From Halobacteriovoraceae bacterium (GTDB lineage Bacteria > Bdellovibrionota > Bacteriovoracia > Bacteriovoracales > Bacteriovoracaceae), in contig JACKAK010000006.1 in assembly GCA_020635115.1 (NCBI GenBank), positions 124,001 to 188,000 on the forward strand: DNA of 64,000 bases. The letters are read 5' to 3'. The first letter of the stretch is position 1, and each line of letters begins with the position of its first letter. The notes beneath the pieces are model-generated. The model worked only from the letters and a program-made list of their open reading frames with translations, did no database searches and was not told where the DNA came from. Positions 26,539 through 36,176 of the stretch are shown here, one piece after another. Both the position numbers and the translations under genes were made by a program.

Positions 26539-28338
26539 TTAATTAATCCACTCTATGTGTGAGAAATATCCCATCGGGAGATTATGTTTAAGTTTTTGTC
26601 TAAGAAGAATTTTTTTTGCTTTTGTCTGTGTGACAATGCGCTCATCGAAAATCTTAAGTGATTCTAGATTGAGAGTGCCTCCAATATTTTTAGGAAGGTT
26701 TAGATTTGAAATTTCATAAATAAATCCCATTTCGACATCTCCTCCGACATACTCTGGTAATATTAAATTTGAATAATGTTCGAGAAAGTCGAGGTAGAGA
26801 TCCCCTGACACATAGGTAGAGAGTTCAAGGTCATTTATCTCGGAATATAGACTAAGATCAAGACTTCCAAAGATGTATTTTGGGAGGGGAAGATTTTTGG
26901 AATAGTCTTCTTTTTCAAGGATAAGATTTCCGTAATGATAAAGTATATTTCCACTAAGGGCCTCTTCTTTGTTGGTACTGATTTTATCTTTGGAGACGTT
27001 GAACAAAAAACTAAGATCTTCTTTAATATTTCGATGAATAAGAATTTTTTCAATACGTTTATCTCTGTCATAACCGAAGCTTTGTATTTTTTCATCAACT
27101 TCATAGATAAACTTTAAATCCTCCTTGTTCAAGTTTTGTGATAATTGGTATCGTTTGTATAAATCTGTAAGTCGTTTCATATGAAATAACTTTTTGAAAT
27201 AATTTTCTCCTTCATCGCCAAATTCTTTAAGCTTTTGAGCAAGAATATCTGTTCCAGCAATGACTTCATCTAGATTTTGATCTTCTGCAATTCCTCTAAT
27301 TTCTGCAATATGCTCTCCTTCCATTCGAATAGCGATTCGAGGAAAAGTTGGTAGAGCGTTTTGATCTAATGTGTAATAAATATAGAAATCTCCCCTTTTG
27401 ATTTGGTGTTCAGCTGTCGCAGTTTCAGCTGAACACCAACCTGTATTTTTCTCATTCAGACTATTAACTAAAATTGTAGGGTCAGAGTTTTTTTCATATT
27501 TTATCCAATTACCAATAATTGAATTTACATTATTTGGTGTCATATGATTTTTTTTAAACTTATACATTTCATGTGAATACATTTTTGAAAAATTAGTTCC
27601 CACAGAAATTCTTAAAAAATCATTATGTTCAAGTTCATCAAGACTTTCTTTGTTTACAATTTTCATAAACATGCCCATTACTTTTGCTAAGACTTCTCTA
27701 TTAAGTTCTGGAAAAGGAGCAATTTGGTTACGAGTTCTTTTGGAATAGGTCTGAGTTTTTTCTTTGTGTCCTTTTTTGACAATCATTTTTTGCAGACCCA
27801 TTTTGGTGACTGCATCAAGGGCCCAAAACTTTGCCCAAATTGGAAAACTATTAGAATCAGGTGATAAAAAATAATCAATCCACTTATCTAATGATTCTTT
27901 TTGGTTATTAATTATAATTTTTGTCTGATGTTTTATAAAATCTTGGGTTATCTCAGGAAAAATTTCTCCACGTTCTTCATGAATTCGTTTCAAATTTTTA
28001 AAGTGACTCATGGGTATATCGTCCATCTTTATAAGATATTTTTTGTGATAATACGATCTTATTCTTTGTGCGATTTTAGGGTTGTAAGAGCCTTTTTGAA
28101 GTAGGCCATGAAGGTATTCAAACCAACTTGCAATTTTTAATGAAGGACTAAGTTTGATTTTTTGATTATGAACCAGCATTTTTTTTGCAGTTATTTCAAT
28201 ATGTGTTTTTGTATGTAGTTTTGTGTACTTTGCATGAAAATAATTTCCTGCGCTCAAAAAATAATTAATGCTTTCATAGCAATTATTTGACTTCGCAGGA
28301 AGGATGAAAAGAAGATAAAAAAATAAGTATCTAAGCAT
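26539..28338 (-). CDS. Exported protein with PcfJ-like motif and C-terminal 21-residue repeats
   Basis: From the ATG at 28338 the 599-residue product has a signal peptide (MLRYLFFYLLFILPAKS). Residues about 163-260 resemble the exported methyltransferase at 19994. Next comes TGWCSAETATAEHQIKRGD followed by YIYYTLD, PRIAIRMEG and IAEIRGIAEDQN. This layout (Trp-Cys, then a strand pair ending in an E/Q-I-RG motif) recalls the PcfJ-type core of plasmid and phage proteins, a weak comparison. The C-terminal part contains four 21-residue repeats of the form P-x-Y-V-x-G-D-L-x-L, likely a beta solenoid. Role unknown; a secreted multi-domain effector is conceivable. A TTG at 28350 is an alternative start. 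Confidence 0.6.
   Translation of the reverse strand: MLRYLFFYLLFILPAKSNNCYESINYFLSAGNYFHAKYTKLHTKTHIEITAKKMLVHNQKIKLSPSLKIASWFEYLHGLLQKGSYNPKIAQRIRSYYHKKYLIKMDDIPMSHFKNLKRIHEERGEIFPEITQDFIKHQTKIIINNQKESLDKWIDYFLSPDSNSFPIWAKFWALDAVTKMGLQKMIVKKGHKEKTQTYSKRTRNQIAPFPELNREVLAKVMGMFMKIVNKESLDELEHNDFLRISVGTNFSKMYSHEMYKFKKNHMTPNNVNSIIGNWIKYEKNSDPTILVNSLNEKNTGWCSAETATAEHQIKRGDFYIYYTLDQNALPTFPRIAIRMEGEHIAEIRGIAEDQNLDEVIAGTDILAQKLKEFGDEGENYFKKLFHMKRLTDLYKRYQLSQNLNKEDLKFIYEVDEKIQSFGYDRDKRIEKILIHRNIKEDLSFLFNVSKDKISTNKEEALSGNILYHYGNLILEKEDYSKNLPLPKYIFGSLDLSLYSEINDLELSTYVSGDLYLDFLEHYSNLILPEYVGGDVEMGFIYEISNLNLPKNIGGTLNLESLKIFDERIVTQTKAKKILLRQKLKHNLPMGYFSHIEWIN
26632..26883 (-). repeat. Four tandem 21-residue coding repeats
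   Basis: Near the C-terminus, units such as STYVSGDLYLDFLEH + YSNLIL and PEYVGGDVEMGFIYE + ISNLNL repeat every 21 residues (63 bases) with conserved Gly-Asp/Gly-Thr turn, alternating hydrophobic residues and a closing Leu. The DNA repeats have diverged, so this is an old protein repeat, not a recent expansion. Confidence 0.7.
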
Positions 28339-28615
28339 AACTATTATCAACTTTGAAAGAGTGCGTAATATCTCACCAACTCATATTATGTAAAGTATGT
28401 GCGATTAAAATGATTACATATTGAAATCATTATATATTTGGAGTTATTGCCAAAAGTTTGAGTCGCAAATACGGTTGGCATTTTTTGACTAACTATCTGA
28501 TATCATATGAAATGAAGAGTATTCTTGACGTATGGACCGTTTGAAGGATGTATACTTGTCTTGGTCGTTGATATAAAAGAGAATTTTGATATCTCTTAAA
28601 AGAAAGGGAGTCGAC

Positions 28616-29212
28616 ATGAAGGTCATTTCAATTATATTTTTAGTTTTGACAATGGTCAGTTGTATGAACAACAAAATAGAAAAGAATGCTGATGAATCAA
28701 TAAACAATATTCAAAAAGATGATTTTTTAGAATTTGAAGTTAGTGGAATATTTGACTGTCCTGAAGTTAGAGTAGAAAAGAATTATGTGATCGAAAACTT
28801 TATCGACAAAAGTAGAACAACAGGTGAATCTTTAGATAAGATTTACCAAAGAGGTTATCAAAATACAGATCCAATATTTATGAGAGAAAATGATCGAGTT
28901 CTTTTCATTGAAGATAGTACTCAAATCTATGGATCAAGTTCATTTGATATCGTGGCAGTAAACGGGCCTGCAGATATTCATTTAGACGGGAACATTGAAA
29001 GAGTAGAGCTCACAAATCCGTCAAATCACTATGATATCATTGTAAAGGGAACAATTGTACAGTTTTTTAGTGCTTGTGGAAAAGAGTATCCTCTTCTTAC
29101 TTTTTCAGGACTAAATCGTTCTGTAGAAATAGTCTTTGCTGATGGGAAGTCAAGATTAGAATTAAATTCAATCGGAAATGCCTCTTTGGGAGGGAAACAA
29201 CTTTCTCAATAG
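28616..29212 (+). CDS. Small lipoprotein of unknown function
   Basis: The ATG at 28616, with GGGAG about six bases before it, starts a lipoprotein signal (MKVISIIFLVLTMVSC, Cys at 16). The mature protein has an Asn/Lys-rich linker followed by a beta-rich domain with repeated short strands (FDIVAVNGPADIHLDGN, ERVELTNPSNHYDIIVKG), reminiscent of a small beta-helix or jelly-roll but not assigned. Two cysteines (in FDCPEV and SACGKE) might form a disulfide. It is convergent with the next exported gene, two bases apart. Confidence 0.6.
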   Translation: MKVISIIFLVLTMVSCMNNKIEKNADESINNIQKDDFLEFEVSGIFDCPEVRVEKNYVIENFIDKSRTTGESLDKIYQRGYQNTDPIFMRENDRVLFIEDSTQIYGSSSFDIVAVNGPADIHLDGNIERVELTNPSNHYDIIVKGTIVQFFSACGKEYPLLTFSGLNRSVEIVFADGKSRLELNSIGNASLGGKQLSQ

Positions 29213-29214
29213 GT

Positions 29215-30588
29215 TCACTCGAAGAACTTCATACATTTTGCATAAAGAACACGAGTTTTCGATTTTACAGAAAGCTCGTCAGTAATGACTCCATTTTCAA
29301 TAAATGAATAGACCAAACGTTTATATTTCATTCTGATCAACTCACTTTTATTTTTAAAAATATTATATACATTATCAATTTCTTTAAGCATTGGTAGAAA
29401 ATTATGACCTAAATTATTTAATTTATTGTATTCAATTAAAAAATATGAATGTCTGATCATATTTTTTAAAAATTTTTTAAACATTTCTTCTGATTTTTGA
29501 CTCTCTTCTAACAGACGAGTATACATCATAAGCAAGGAATTATAGTTTTCTTTATCCACCTTGCCATCTTTTTTATCTAAATAATTTACTTCATCTAATC
29601 TCGTAATATTAAACAGTGTAGTATCAAGGAGTTCAAAAGCTAGTTCAAACACTTTATCGTCATCAAGCTTTGATGATATAACTTGGAACATTCTATATTC
29701 GAACCCACTTTTAGGGATAAATCTTTTAAGATCATATTGTACGTCTCTAATAAATTCTAGAGTATCTAGGATCTCACCTTTCTCAAAATGTTTGGCCAAT
29801 TCATTTAAAAATATTTCATTATCAAAGACATGCGAAAATGGAGATCTAAAGTGATGATGATTTATTTGTTCCTTCCAATGGAGTAAGAAGGGTTCAAGTT
29901 CACCTCGTTCATTTAAGAGTGGCGCTATAGCTTCTAGGAAGAAGCTTTTATGAATATCCCAGATTCTACCATCTTTTCTAAAAAACATTTCTTTGCTATC
30001 TTCATAAATTTCTTCAGATTTTTTATTTTTATAAAATAGATATAAAAATTCAGGGAGTCTTTCTCTTTCAAATAATCTTTCAGGGAGATTTGGAACTTGG
30101 TAAGTAATTTTTTTTCCATTTTTAAATGAGACAATAAATTCAACCCCGTCTTCATATTTTATTCGAGAATTTTGCTCATGATTAATTTCAGAATTGAAAA
30201 GTCCTAAATTATAAGTAAAACCTCCATTCTTAACTTGAAATTTACCGATGGTTGTACTTGAAAATTTATTAAATTCTTTTATTGGTTTATTGTTGATGAT
30301 AGTGGTTTGTTTTGTAAATCTTGAAATTTTTATACTCGCAACATTTTCAACACTTTTTCCAACTATATTCATAGTAACGTTGCTAATTTTGATTTTTTCT
30401 TGATCAAGGGCCTTATCTCTATCTAAATTTTCATGTGTAAAGTGTATATCTGCAATAAATGAAAAATTAATTGAAACACTCAAGGACTCTAACTCATCAA
30501 TTAATGGAACAGTGGCCGTCATCTCTACTTCACGTGGGATGCAAAACGCATGAGAAAATATAAGTAGGCCAAATAAAAATAATTTCAT
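29215..30588 (-). CDS. Exported protein of unknown function
   Basis: A signal peptide (MKLFLFGLLIFSHAFC) precedes about 440 residues. The first third is beta-rich (SINFSFIADIHF, ISRFTKQTTII), the rest helical and rich in Phe, Leu, Glu and Lys (LFYKNKKSEEIYEDSKEMF, LDTLEFIRDVQYDLKRF). No domain is recognised. The beta then helical layout recurs in the lineage-specific exported proteins of this window. The upstream 150 bases separate it from the divergent gpmI. Confidence 0.55.
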   Translation of the reverse strand: MKLFLFGLLIFSHAFCIPREVEMTATVPLIDELESLSVSINFSFIADIHFTHENLDRDKALDQEKIKISNVTMNIVGKSVENVASIKISRFTKQTTIINNKPIKEFNKFSSTTIGKFQVKNGGFTYNLGLFNSEINHEQNSRIKYEDGVEFIVSFKNGKKITYQVPNLPERLFERERLPEFLYLFYKNKKSEEIYEDSKEMFFRKDGRIWDIHKSFFLEAIAPLLNERGELEPFLLHWKEQINHHHFRSPFSHVFDNEIFLNELAKHFEKGEILDTLEFIRDVQYDLKRFIPKSGFEYRMFQVISSKLDDDKVFELAFELLDTTLFNITRLDEVNYLDKKDGKVDKENYNSLLMMYTRLLEESQKSEEMFKKFLKNMIRHSYFLIEYNKLNNLGHNFLPMLKEIDNVYNIFKNKSELIRMKYKRLVYSFIENGVITDELSVKSKTRVLYAKCMKFFE

Positions 30589-30785
30589 AGAGTCTCAAAA
30601 AATTGACATTTATTTATCTCTTTTTCCTTAAAATTGATAGTTGAATCTTGGTATTTGAAATTTCTAACATGAATCTACTTAAGAATTTTGACCTTACCCA
30701 AAAAAATCTAACTCTTCATTCTCTAATTTCCTCTTAGAAAATGAATTTCACATATGCTACAAATATACAAAAAAGGAGAGAAATC

Positions 30786-32330
30786 ATGAGTGAAGTATTC
30801 AACAGCGCAACGCGCTGTCTTCTAATGATTCTTGATGGATTTGGCATAAATCCAGAGAGTAAGTCAAATGCAATTCAAGCAGCAAGCACTAAATGTTTAG
30901 ATAAACTCTTTTCTGATTATCCATTTACAACTCTTATACCCGGAGGTCAAAGAGTTGGACTTCCAAAAGGTGTTTTTGGAAATTCCGAAGTTGGACATAT
31001 GAATATTGGTGCAGGAAGACCAGTTAGACAAGATTTAGTAAGAATCAATGAAGCTATCCAAAACCAAACTTTTAAAAATTTATTTCAATTAAAAGAACTT
31101 ATAAAAACGGCAAGAAATAATAGTGGGCGAGTACATCTTGTAACACTACTTTCAGATGGTGGGGTACACTCTCATATAGATCATTTAAAAGAAGTTATTA
31201 AGTGTTTGAATGATGAAGATAAAAAAATTGAAATCTTTGTTCATGCGTTTATGGATGGGAGAGACACTTCACGAGATAGTGGAATAAAATACCTGCAAGA
31301 GTTATTAGACTTTAAAATAAATTATTCTTTCACATTGGCCTCTGTTCAAGGACGTTCAATTGGAATGGACAGAGATCGTCGCTGGGAAAAGATTAAATTG
31401 TGTATGGATACTTTTTGTGCAAAAGGAAAGATTCTCGACATTGACCCAATTTCTTATTTGAAAGAGGAATACGCTCAAGGAAGATATGATGAGTTTATCT
31501 ATCCTATTTTATTTAAAAGAGAATACGCAATATTTGAAAAAGATTGTCTATTCACTTTAAATTTCAGGCCTGATAGAATGATTCAACTGGCCCTGGCCTT
31601 CAACTGGAGTCAATTCAAAGAATTTGAAAGAGACTTTATACCTCCCTATTATTTATGTATGACTCCTTATGTTCAAGATGAAGTCGAATTACCCATACTC
31701 TTTGATAAAGAGCCAGTTCCAGGAGGACTTACAGAGTATTTATCTGCTCTTGGTAAAAAACAATTAAAAATAGCTGAAACTGAGAAATATGCCCATGTTA
31801 CTTATTTCTTTAATGGTGGACGAAAGGAACCTTTTCCAGGAGAGGAACAAATCCTCATTCCTTCACCAAAAGAAGTGAAAACGTATGACGAGAAACCAGA
31901 AATGAGTGCTTATGAAGTCGCTGATAAATTACGAGAGAAACTAGATGATGAATCAATTTCATTTTACTGTGTTAATTTTGCAAACTCAGACATGGTAGGA
32001 CATACCGGAAACTTTGAAGCAGCAGTAAAAGCAATTGAGGCCCTTGATCAATGTGTAGAAAAAATAGCAAAGAAATGTCTTCAAGATGGTATCGCCCTAA
32101 TTATTACTGCTGATCATGGAAATAGCGATATTATGAAATATCCAGACGGTTCACCACATACTTCACATTCTGATGCAAATGTCCCTTTTTGCTTAGTACA
32201 CTCGAAATTTAAAAACAAAAAGTTTAAACTTAATAAAAATAACTTCGCTTTAAAGGATATTGCTCCTACAATATTATCGGTGTTGGGGATAAAACCTCCA
32301 GATAATTTTGAAGGTGTAAGTATATTTTGA
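30786..32330 (+). CDS. gpmI: 2,3-bisphosphoglycerate-independent phosphoglycerate mutase
   Basis: A 514-residue alkaline-phosphatase-fold enzyme that interconverts 3- and 2-phosphoglycerate. The N-terminal LLMILDGFGIN supplies the first metal Asp, and GNSEVGHMNIGAG holds the catalytic Ser at about residue 67. Further motifs are LLSDGGVHSH, HAFMDGRDT, GRSIGMDRD, NFANSDMVGHTG and TADHGN, all typical of GpmI with Mn ions. The ATG at 30786 follows GGAGAG and starts at the family's usual position. pfkA begins eight bases after its stop, so the two glycolytic genes form an operon. Confidence 0.95.
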   Translation: MSEVFNSATRCLLMILDGFGINPESKSNAIQAASTKCLDKLFSDYPFTTLIPGGQRVGLPKGVFGNSEVGHMNIGAGRPVRQDLVRINEAIQNQTFKNLFQLKELIKTARNNSGRVHLVTLLSDGGVHSHIDHLKEVIKCLNDEDKKIEIFVHAFMDGRDTSRDSGIKYLQELLDFKINYSFTLASVQGRSIGMDRDRRWEKIKLCMDTFCAKGKILDIDPISYLKEEYAQGRYDEFIYPILFKREYAIFEKDCLFTLNFRPDRMIQLALAFNWSQFKEFERDFIPPYYLCMTPYVQDEVELPILFDKEPVPGGLTEYLSALGKKQLKIAETEKYAHVTYFFNGGRKEPFPGEEQILIPSPKEVKTYDEKPEMSAYEVADKLREKLDDESISFYCVNFANSDMVGHTGNFEAAVKAIEALDQCVEKIAKKCLQDGIALIITADHGNSDIMKYPDGSPHTSHSDANVPFCLVHSKFKNKKFKLNKNNFALKDIAPTILSVLGIKPPDNFEGVSIF

Positions 32331-32337
32331 GGTTAGG

Positions 32338-33309
32338 ATGAAGAAAATTGCAGTTTTGTGTTCTGGAGGAGATGCTCCTGGAATGAATGCGGCCGTTCGT
32401 TCTGTTGTTAGAACTGGTTTGGGTGAAGGATTAGAAGTCTATGGTATTCAAAGAGGGTATTTAGGACTTTTAGAGGGTAAATTTCGCAAAATGAATGCTG
32501 CTTCTGTCGGTAATACTATCCAACATGGAGGAACGGTTATTCAAACTTCCCGCTGTGAAGAATTTAAAACAGTCGAGGGAAGAAAGAAGGCCCATGATAT
32601 ATTAAAGTCTCAACACATTGATGGTCTAATTGTTATTGGTGGAGATGGTTCCTTTAATGGAGCTCATCTCTTACATGCGGAACATTCTTTTCCAGTCATT
32701 GGAATTCCAGGTACTATAGATAATGATATTTCAGGAACAAATTATACAATTGGTTTTGATACTGCTGTATCAACTGCGGTTTCAGCAGTAGATAAAATAC
32801 GAGATACTGCATCTTCACATGACCGAACCTTTATAGTGGAAGTTATGGGAAGAAGATCACCAGCAATTGCACTTCATGTAGGGGTATGCTCTGGTGCTGA
32901 GAATATTGTTTTTCCAAATGAGGAGCTAAATTGTGCTCAACTTGCAAATGATATAAAAAGAGGACTCTCAAGAGGTAAAATGTCTTCAATAATTATCGTT
33001 GAAGAGGGAGAAAAACCTGGTGATATAAGTTATGAACTCAAAAAGAGACTTGAGTTGGAGCATCAGTTACAGTCTCATGTTTGTGTTTTAGGTCATGTCC
33101 AAAGGGGTGGAAATCCCTCTCCGCTAGATAGATTTTTAGCGTCTAAAATGGGAAATCTTGCCGTCATGAGTTTACTTGAGGGAAAGACTGAACATGCGAT
33201 TGTCTATACCCATGGAAAAGTTCAAGTTACAGACTTAAAGGATTGTTTAAAAAAGAAAACAGAGTATCTGACAGAGTACAAAGATTTAGCAAGAAAGCTA
33301 TCAATTTAA
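32338..33309 (+). CDS. pfkA: 6-phosphofructokinase
   Basis: A 323-residue cytoplasmic kinase converting fructose 6-phosphate to fructose 1,6-bisphosphate. Motifs: SGGDAPGMNAAVRSVVR, the ATP loop IGGDGSFNGA (Gly after the Asp, as in ATP-dependent rather than PPi-dependent forms), the active site PGTIDNDISGTNYTIGFDTA and VMGRRSPAIALHVG for the substrate. GAGGTTAGG immediately precedes the ATG, and the spacing to gpmI is eight bases. It is the committed step of glycolysis placed together with a lower-glycolysis enzyme. Confidence 0.95.
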   Translation: MKKIAVLCSGGDAPGMNAAVRSVVRTGLGEGLEVYGIQRGYLGLLEGKFRKMNAASVGNTIQHGGTVIQTSRCEEFKTVEGRKKAHDILKSQHIDGLIVIGGDGSFNGAHLLHAEHSFPVIGIPGTIDNDISGTNYTIGFDTAVSTAVSAVDKIRDTASSHDRTFIVEVMGRRSPAIALHVGVCSGAENIVFPNEELNCAQLANDIKRGLSRGKMSSIIIVEEGEKPGDISYELKKRLELEHQLQSHVCVLGHVQRGGNPSPLDRFLASKMGNLAVMSLLEGKTEHAIVYTHGKVQVTDLKDCLKKKTEYLTEYKDLARKLSI

Positions 33310-33313
33310 GATT

Positions 33314-33826
33314 CTAAAGACTTACGCGCTCAACGTTTTTTTCATTTTTGAATTCGGAATCACTTGTAAAATAACATTTAAGCTTACCGTTTTTATTGGT
33401 TCCTACAAGTGAAGAATGATAGAGTTTATGTCCTCTTGCAAATTTAGATTTCAGATTTTGACAACTTGATTTTGGTGATTGGCAGAGATGCCCATCCCTT
33501 TCGTCACAAATAATTGTAAGTACGGCCATTTTTGCATTCTGGCACACAACAATTCCATCAGAGGAATCAGCGATACCTCTTAAAAAATCCGGATCACCTT
33601 TTGAATTTTTCTCGCAAAACTTATTCACATCTACAATCTCTCCCATACAGTCAACTTTTTGTATACCTTCTGTTGTAACAATTGGCCCTGTAGGAAGTTT
33701 CTGAGATTTGCAAACTTGTTTTAATTCAAATTTCTTTTCTTTGAGACCAGAAATCTTGTACTCAAGAACTCTGGCACTCAAAGAAGATAGAAATAAAAAA
33801 TAAAAAATAATTGTATATTTAAACAT
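33314..33826 (-). CDS. Small exported Cys-containing protein, unknown function
   Basis: A signal peptide (MFKYTIIFYFLFLSSLSA) leads a mature protein of about 152 residues with nine cysteines in short motifs (KQVCKSQK, VDCMGEI, KFCEKN, VVCQNAK, IICDERDGHLCQ, SSCQNLK, KLKCYF), which suggests a disulfide-stabilised secreted domain. No family is recognised. Its ATG overlaps the glutamate dehydrogenase stop (TAATG), so it is co-translated with it, although the products act in different compartments. It is convergent with pfkA, four bases apart. Confidence 0.6.
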   Translation of the reverse strand: MFKYTIIFYFLFLSSLSARVLEYKISGLKEKKFELKQVCKSQKLPTGPIVTTEGIQKVDCMGEIVDVNKFCEKNSKGDPDFLRGIADSSDGIVVCQNAKMAVLTIICDERDGHLCQSPKSSCQNLKSKFARGHKLYHSSLVGTNKNGKLKCYFTSDSEFKNEKNVERVSL

Positions 33827-35085
33827 TATGATGGAAACAACCCTCTTAATCTCATCGCCTTTTGTAGTCTTTCAAGTGCAGCAATAAAAGCTGCCTTTTT
33901 CATATCAATATTATAGTGTTTTGATGTATGGACAACTTTTTCAAAAGACTGCTTAAGAATGTAATGTAGCTTTCCATTAATTTGCTCAAGATCCCAAAAG
34001 AAATTTTGTAAACCTTGAACCCATTCAAAATAAGATACGATAACACCTCCAGCATTACAAAGAATATCTGGAATAATGAAGGAACCTTTTCCTGATAAAT
34101 ATTCTATTGCTTCACGAGTAAGTGGTCCGTTTGCACCTTCAGCAATAATCTTGGCCTTTACATTTCTCATGTTTTCTTTTGTAACAACTCCATCAATTGC
34201 CGCAGGAATGAGGATATCAACATCTAGTCCCAAAAGCTCTTCATTTGAAATATGTTGAGCACCAGGAAGATCTTTTAGAAACTTTCTTTCATGAACCCAT
34301 TCAACGGCCTTTCTAATATCAATTCCATTTGGGTCATAAATCCCTCCTGAAACATCAGAGACGGCCACAACTTTTGCTCCCTGTTCATAAAGATCTTGGG
34401 CCGCTGGAATACCAACTTTACCAAAACCATGTATCGCCACAGTTGTTTCACTTCCAATATCCATTCCAATTTCATCAGCAGCAAAATTAATACAATACGC
34501 AACTCCCTTACCAGTGGCCTCTGCCCTTCCTAATGAGCCACCAACTGCAATAGGCTTACCTGTGACGACACCAGGAACTGTGTAACCTTTCTCTTGTGAA
34601 TAAGTATCTAAAAACCAGGCCATGGTTTGTCCATCTGTTCCAATATCTGGAGCAGGGATATCAACTTGAGGCCCAATCATCATGCTGATTTCTGTAGCAT
34701 ATCTTCTTGTAAGAGACTGAAGCTCTTGACGAGATAATTCATTCGGGTCGACTTGGATTCCACCTTTTGCACCTCCAAGAGGTAGACCTACGAGAGCACA
34801 TTTAAACGTCATAAGCATCGCAAGTGCCGCAGTTTCAGACAAGTCAACCTTTGGATGATAACGGATTCCACCCTTACCAGGTCCAAGAGTCATATTGTGT
34901 TGAACTCTGTAACCCATGAACGTTTTCACTGTTCCGTCATCTAATCGAATAGGAACAGCAACTTGAAGAGCACGTTTGGGATATTTTAGTCTCTCTACGA
35001 TATTTGGATCTAGATTTCCAACTTGAGAGGCCTCTTCTAATTGTTCAAAAGCATCCTTAAATAAGGGACTATCAAATAAGCTCAT
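33826..35085 (-). CDS. gdhA: Glutamate dehydrogenase
   Basis: A 419-residue Glu/Leu/Phe/Val dehydrogenase-family enzyme that interconverts glutamate and 2-oxoglutarate plus ammonia. The substrate motifs GPGKGGIRYHPKVD and LVGLPLGGAKGGI (catalytic Lys) are present, as are IPAPDIGTDGQTMAW and the Rossmann loop IHGFGKVGIPAA. The length and lack of long insertions match the hexameric small GDH. Coenzyme specificity is not certain. AAGGAG is at the right distance before the ATG. The downstream exported gene overlaps by one base. Confidence 0.92.
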   Translation of the reverse strand: MSLFDSPLFKDAFEQLEEASQVGNLDPNIVERLKYPKRALQVAVPIRLDDGTVKTFMGYRVQHNMTLGPGKGGIRYHPKVDLSETAALAMLMTFKCALVGLPLGGAKGGIQVDPNELSRQELQSLTRRYATEISMMIGPQVDIPAPDIGTDGQTMAWFLDTYSQEKGYTVPGVVTGKPIAVGGSLGRAEATGKGVAYCINFAADEIGMDIGSETTVAIHGFGKVGIPAAQDLYEQGAKVVAVSDVSGGIYDPNGIDIRKAVEWVHERKFLKDLPGAQHISNEELLGLDVDILIPAAIDGVVTKENMRNVKAKIIAEGANGPLTREAIEYLSGKGSFIIPDILCNAGGVIVSYFEWVQGLQNFFWDLEQINGKLHYILKQSFEKVVHTSKHYNIDMKKAAFIAALERLQKAMRLRGLFPS

Positions 35086-35182
35086 GTAAACTCCTTAAAG
35101 AGTATTAAGTACTTTCTTTAAATAATTATGCGAATTTTTCTTACAAAAATCTAGCTATGGCAAGAACATCTTATCGAAATCT

Positions 35183-36022
35183 CTAAAGGCCCATATCATA
35201 TCTTAGACCCACTGTGGCATTTGATTCTTTTGAGAAAAGAAGGGTTTTGTCATTTTGAGAAGAAGATATAAAGAGGTCTATATTATAAAAAACTTCTTTA
35301 TCTAGATTAAAAACATATGAATTTTGATTTACTGCATAATCCAAACTATAACTTATTTTTTGCTTTTCAAAGTTTTTAAAGAGGTGAATCCCATACTCAC
35401 CACTACGATTTAAATCTGCATAACTTACGATATAGGGATTAATGAAATTGAGCTTTAAGTTTCCTTCTATTAACCTGGCCTTAAGTCTAAGTTTGTAATT
35501 CTTATTAAATTCTACTTTTGTAGAAGGTTTTAGAGCTTTTTGAACGCTCCCAACTTTTGCCAAAGTTGATCCTTTTTCTGCATGCTTAATTTCACCGGAA
35601 AGTCTTCTATCGGCATATTTAATAAGATTTTTTGTTAAATTATTCTTTCTTTCTGTTTCGTCTGGTCTTGAAATATTTAATCCACTAAGGTTCCAGACTT
35701 TATACTCATGGTCATAGCGCTCCCAATTATTCCAATTGTCTATCATTTGTTGATAAATACCGGCCTCATCATGGACAAATGTGTAATCCATCCAGATTTT
35801 AGGTCTAAGAGGGGTCGGTGTGAGATCATCGTCTGGAATATGGCTTGCGATTGTTCGACTTTGTATCTTTTTAGTACTATTTGGATTTATCTGAGTCTTG
35901 TCATCTGCATTTGCTTTATGTGCACTACAAATAAGTGCAAAAATACACAGACTGTCTAATTTCTTTACAGTTTGTAGTATTTTCATACTCTGGAATAATG
36001 ACCTAAATACCTTATATAACAT
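35183..36022 (-). CDS. Exported protein, possibly outer-membrane beta-barrel
   Basis: The start at 36022 has GGAGAG about ten bases upstream; an ATG at 35986 gives a more standard signal peptide (MKILQTVKKLDSLCIFALIC, ending KANA) but lacks a site. Mature residues alternate polar and hydrophobic in long strands (YKLRLKARLIEGNLKLNFI, IHLFKNFEKQKISYSLDYA) and the chain ends GLRYDMGL, like the last strand of a barrel though without a terminal Phe. The N-terminal part is Thr/Pro-rich. Function unknown. It lies downstream of the cytochrome peroxidase gene. Confidence 0.5.
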   Translation of the reverse strand: MLYKVFRSLFQSMKILQTVKKLDSLCIFALICSAHKANADDKTQINPNSTKKIQSRTIASHIPDDDLTPTPLRPKIWMDYTFVHDEAGIYQQMIDNWNNWERYDHEYKVWNLSGLNISRPDETERKNNLTKNLIKYADRRLSGEIKHAEKGSTLAKVGSVQKALKPSTKVEFNKNYKLRLKARLIEGNLKLNFINPYIVSYADLNRSGEYGIHLFKNFEKQKISYSLDYAVNQNSYVFNLDKEVFYNIDLFISSSQNDKTLLFSKESNATVGLRYDMGL

Positions 36023-36176
36023 AATATTTTTGCTCTCCAGCTTATTGTACTGCAAATTTTTTGCCAATTTTAGAGAGATGATTGTAAAAGGTGAACTTTT
36101 AAAAGTTGAGTTAAAACATACCACTGAACTCCAGATTTACTCGATGTTTCTTCTAACTCTTTGGAGACCAATTATT

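Noticed and set aside
28525..28560. TTGACG followed by TATACT upstream of the lipoprotein gene at 28616.
   Set aside because: The spacer is 20 bases, too long for a standard sigma-70 promoter, so no call was made.
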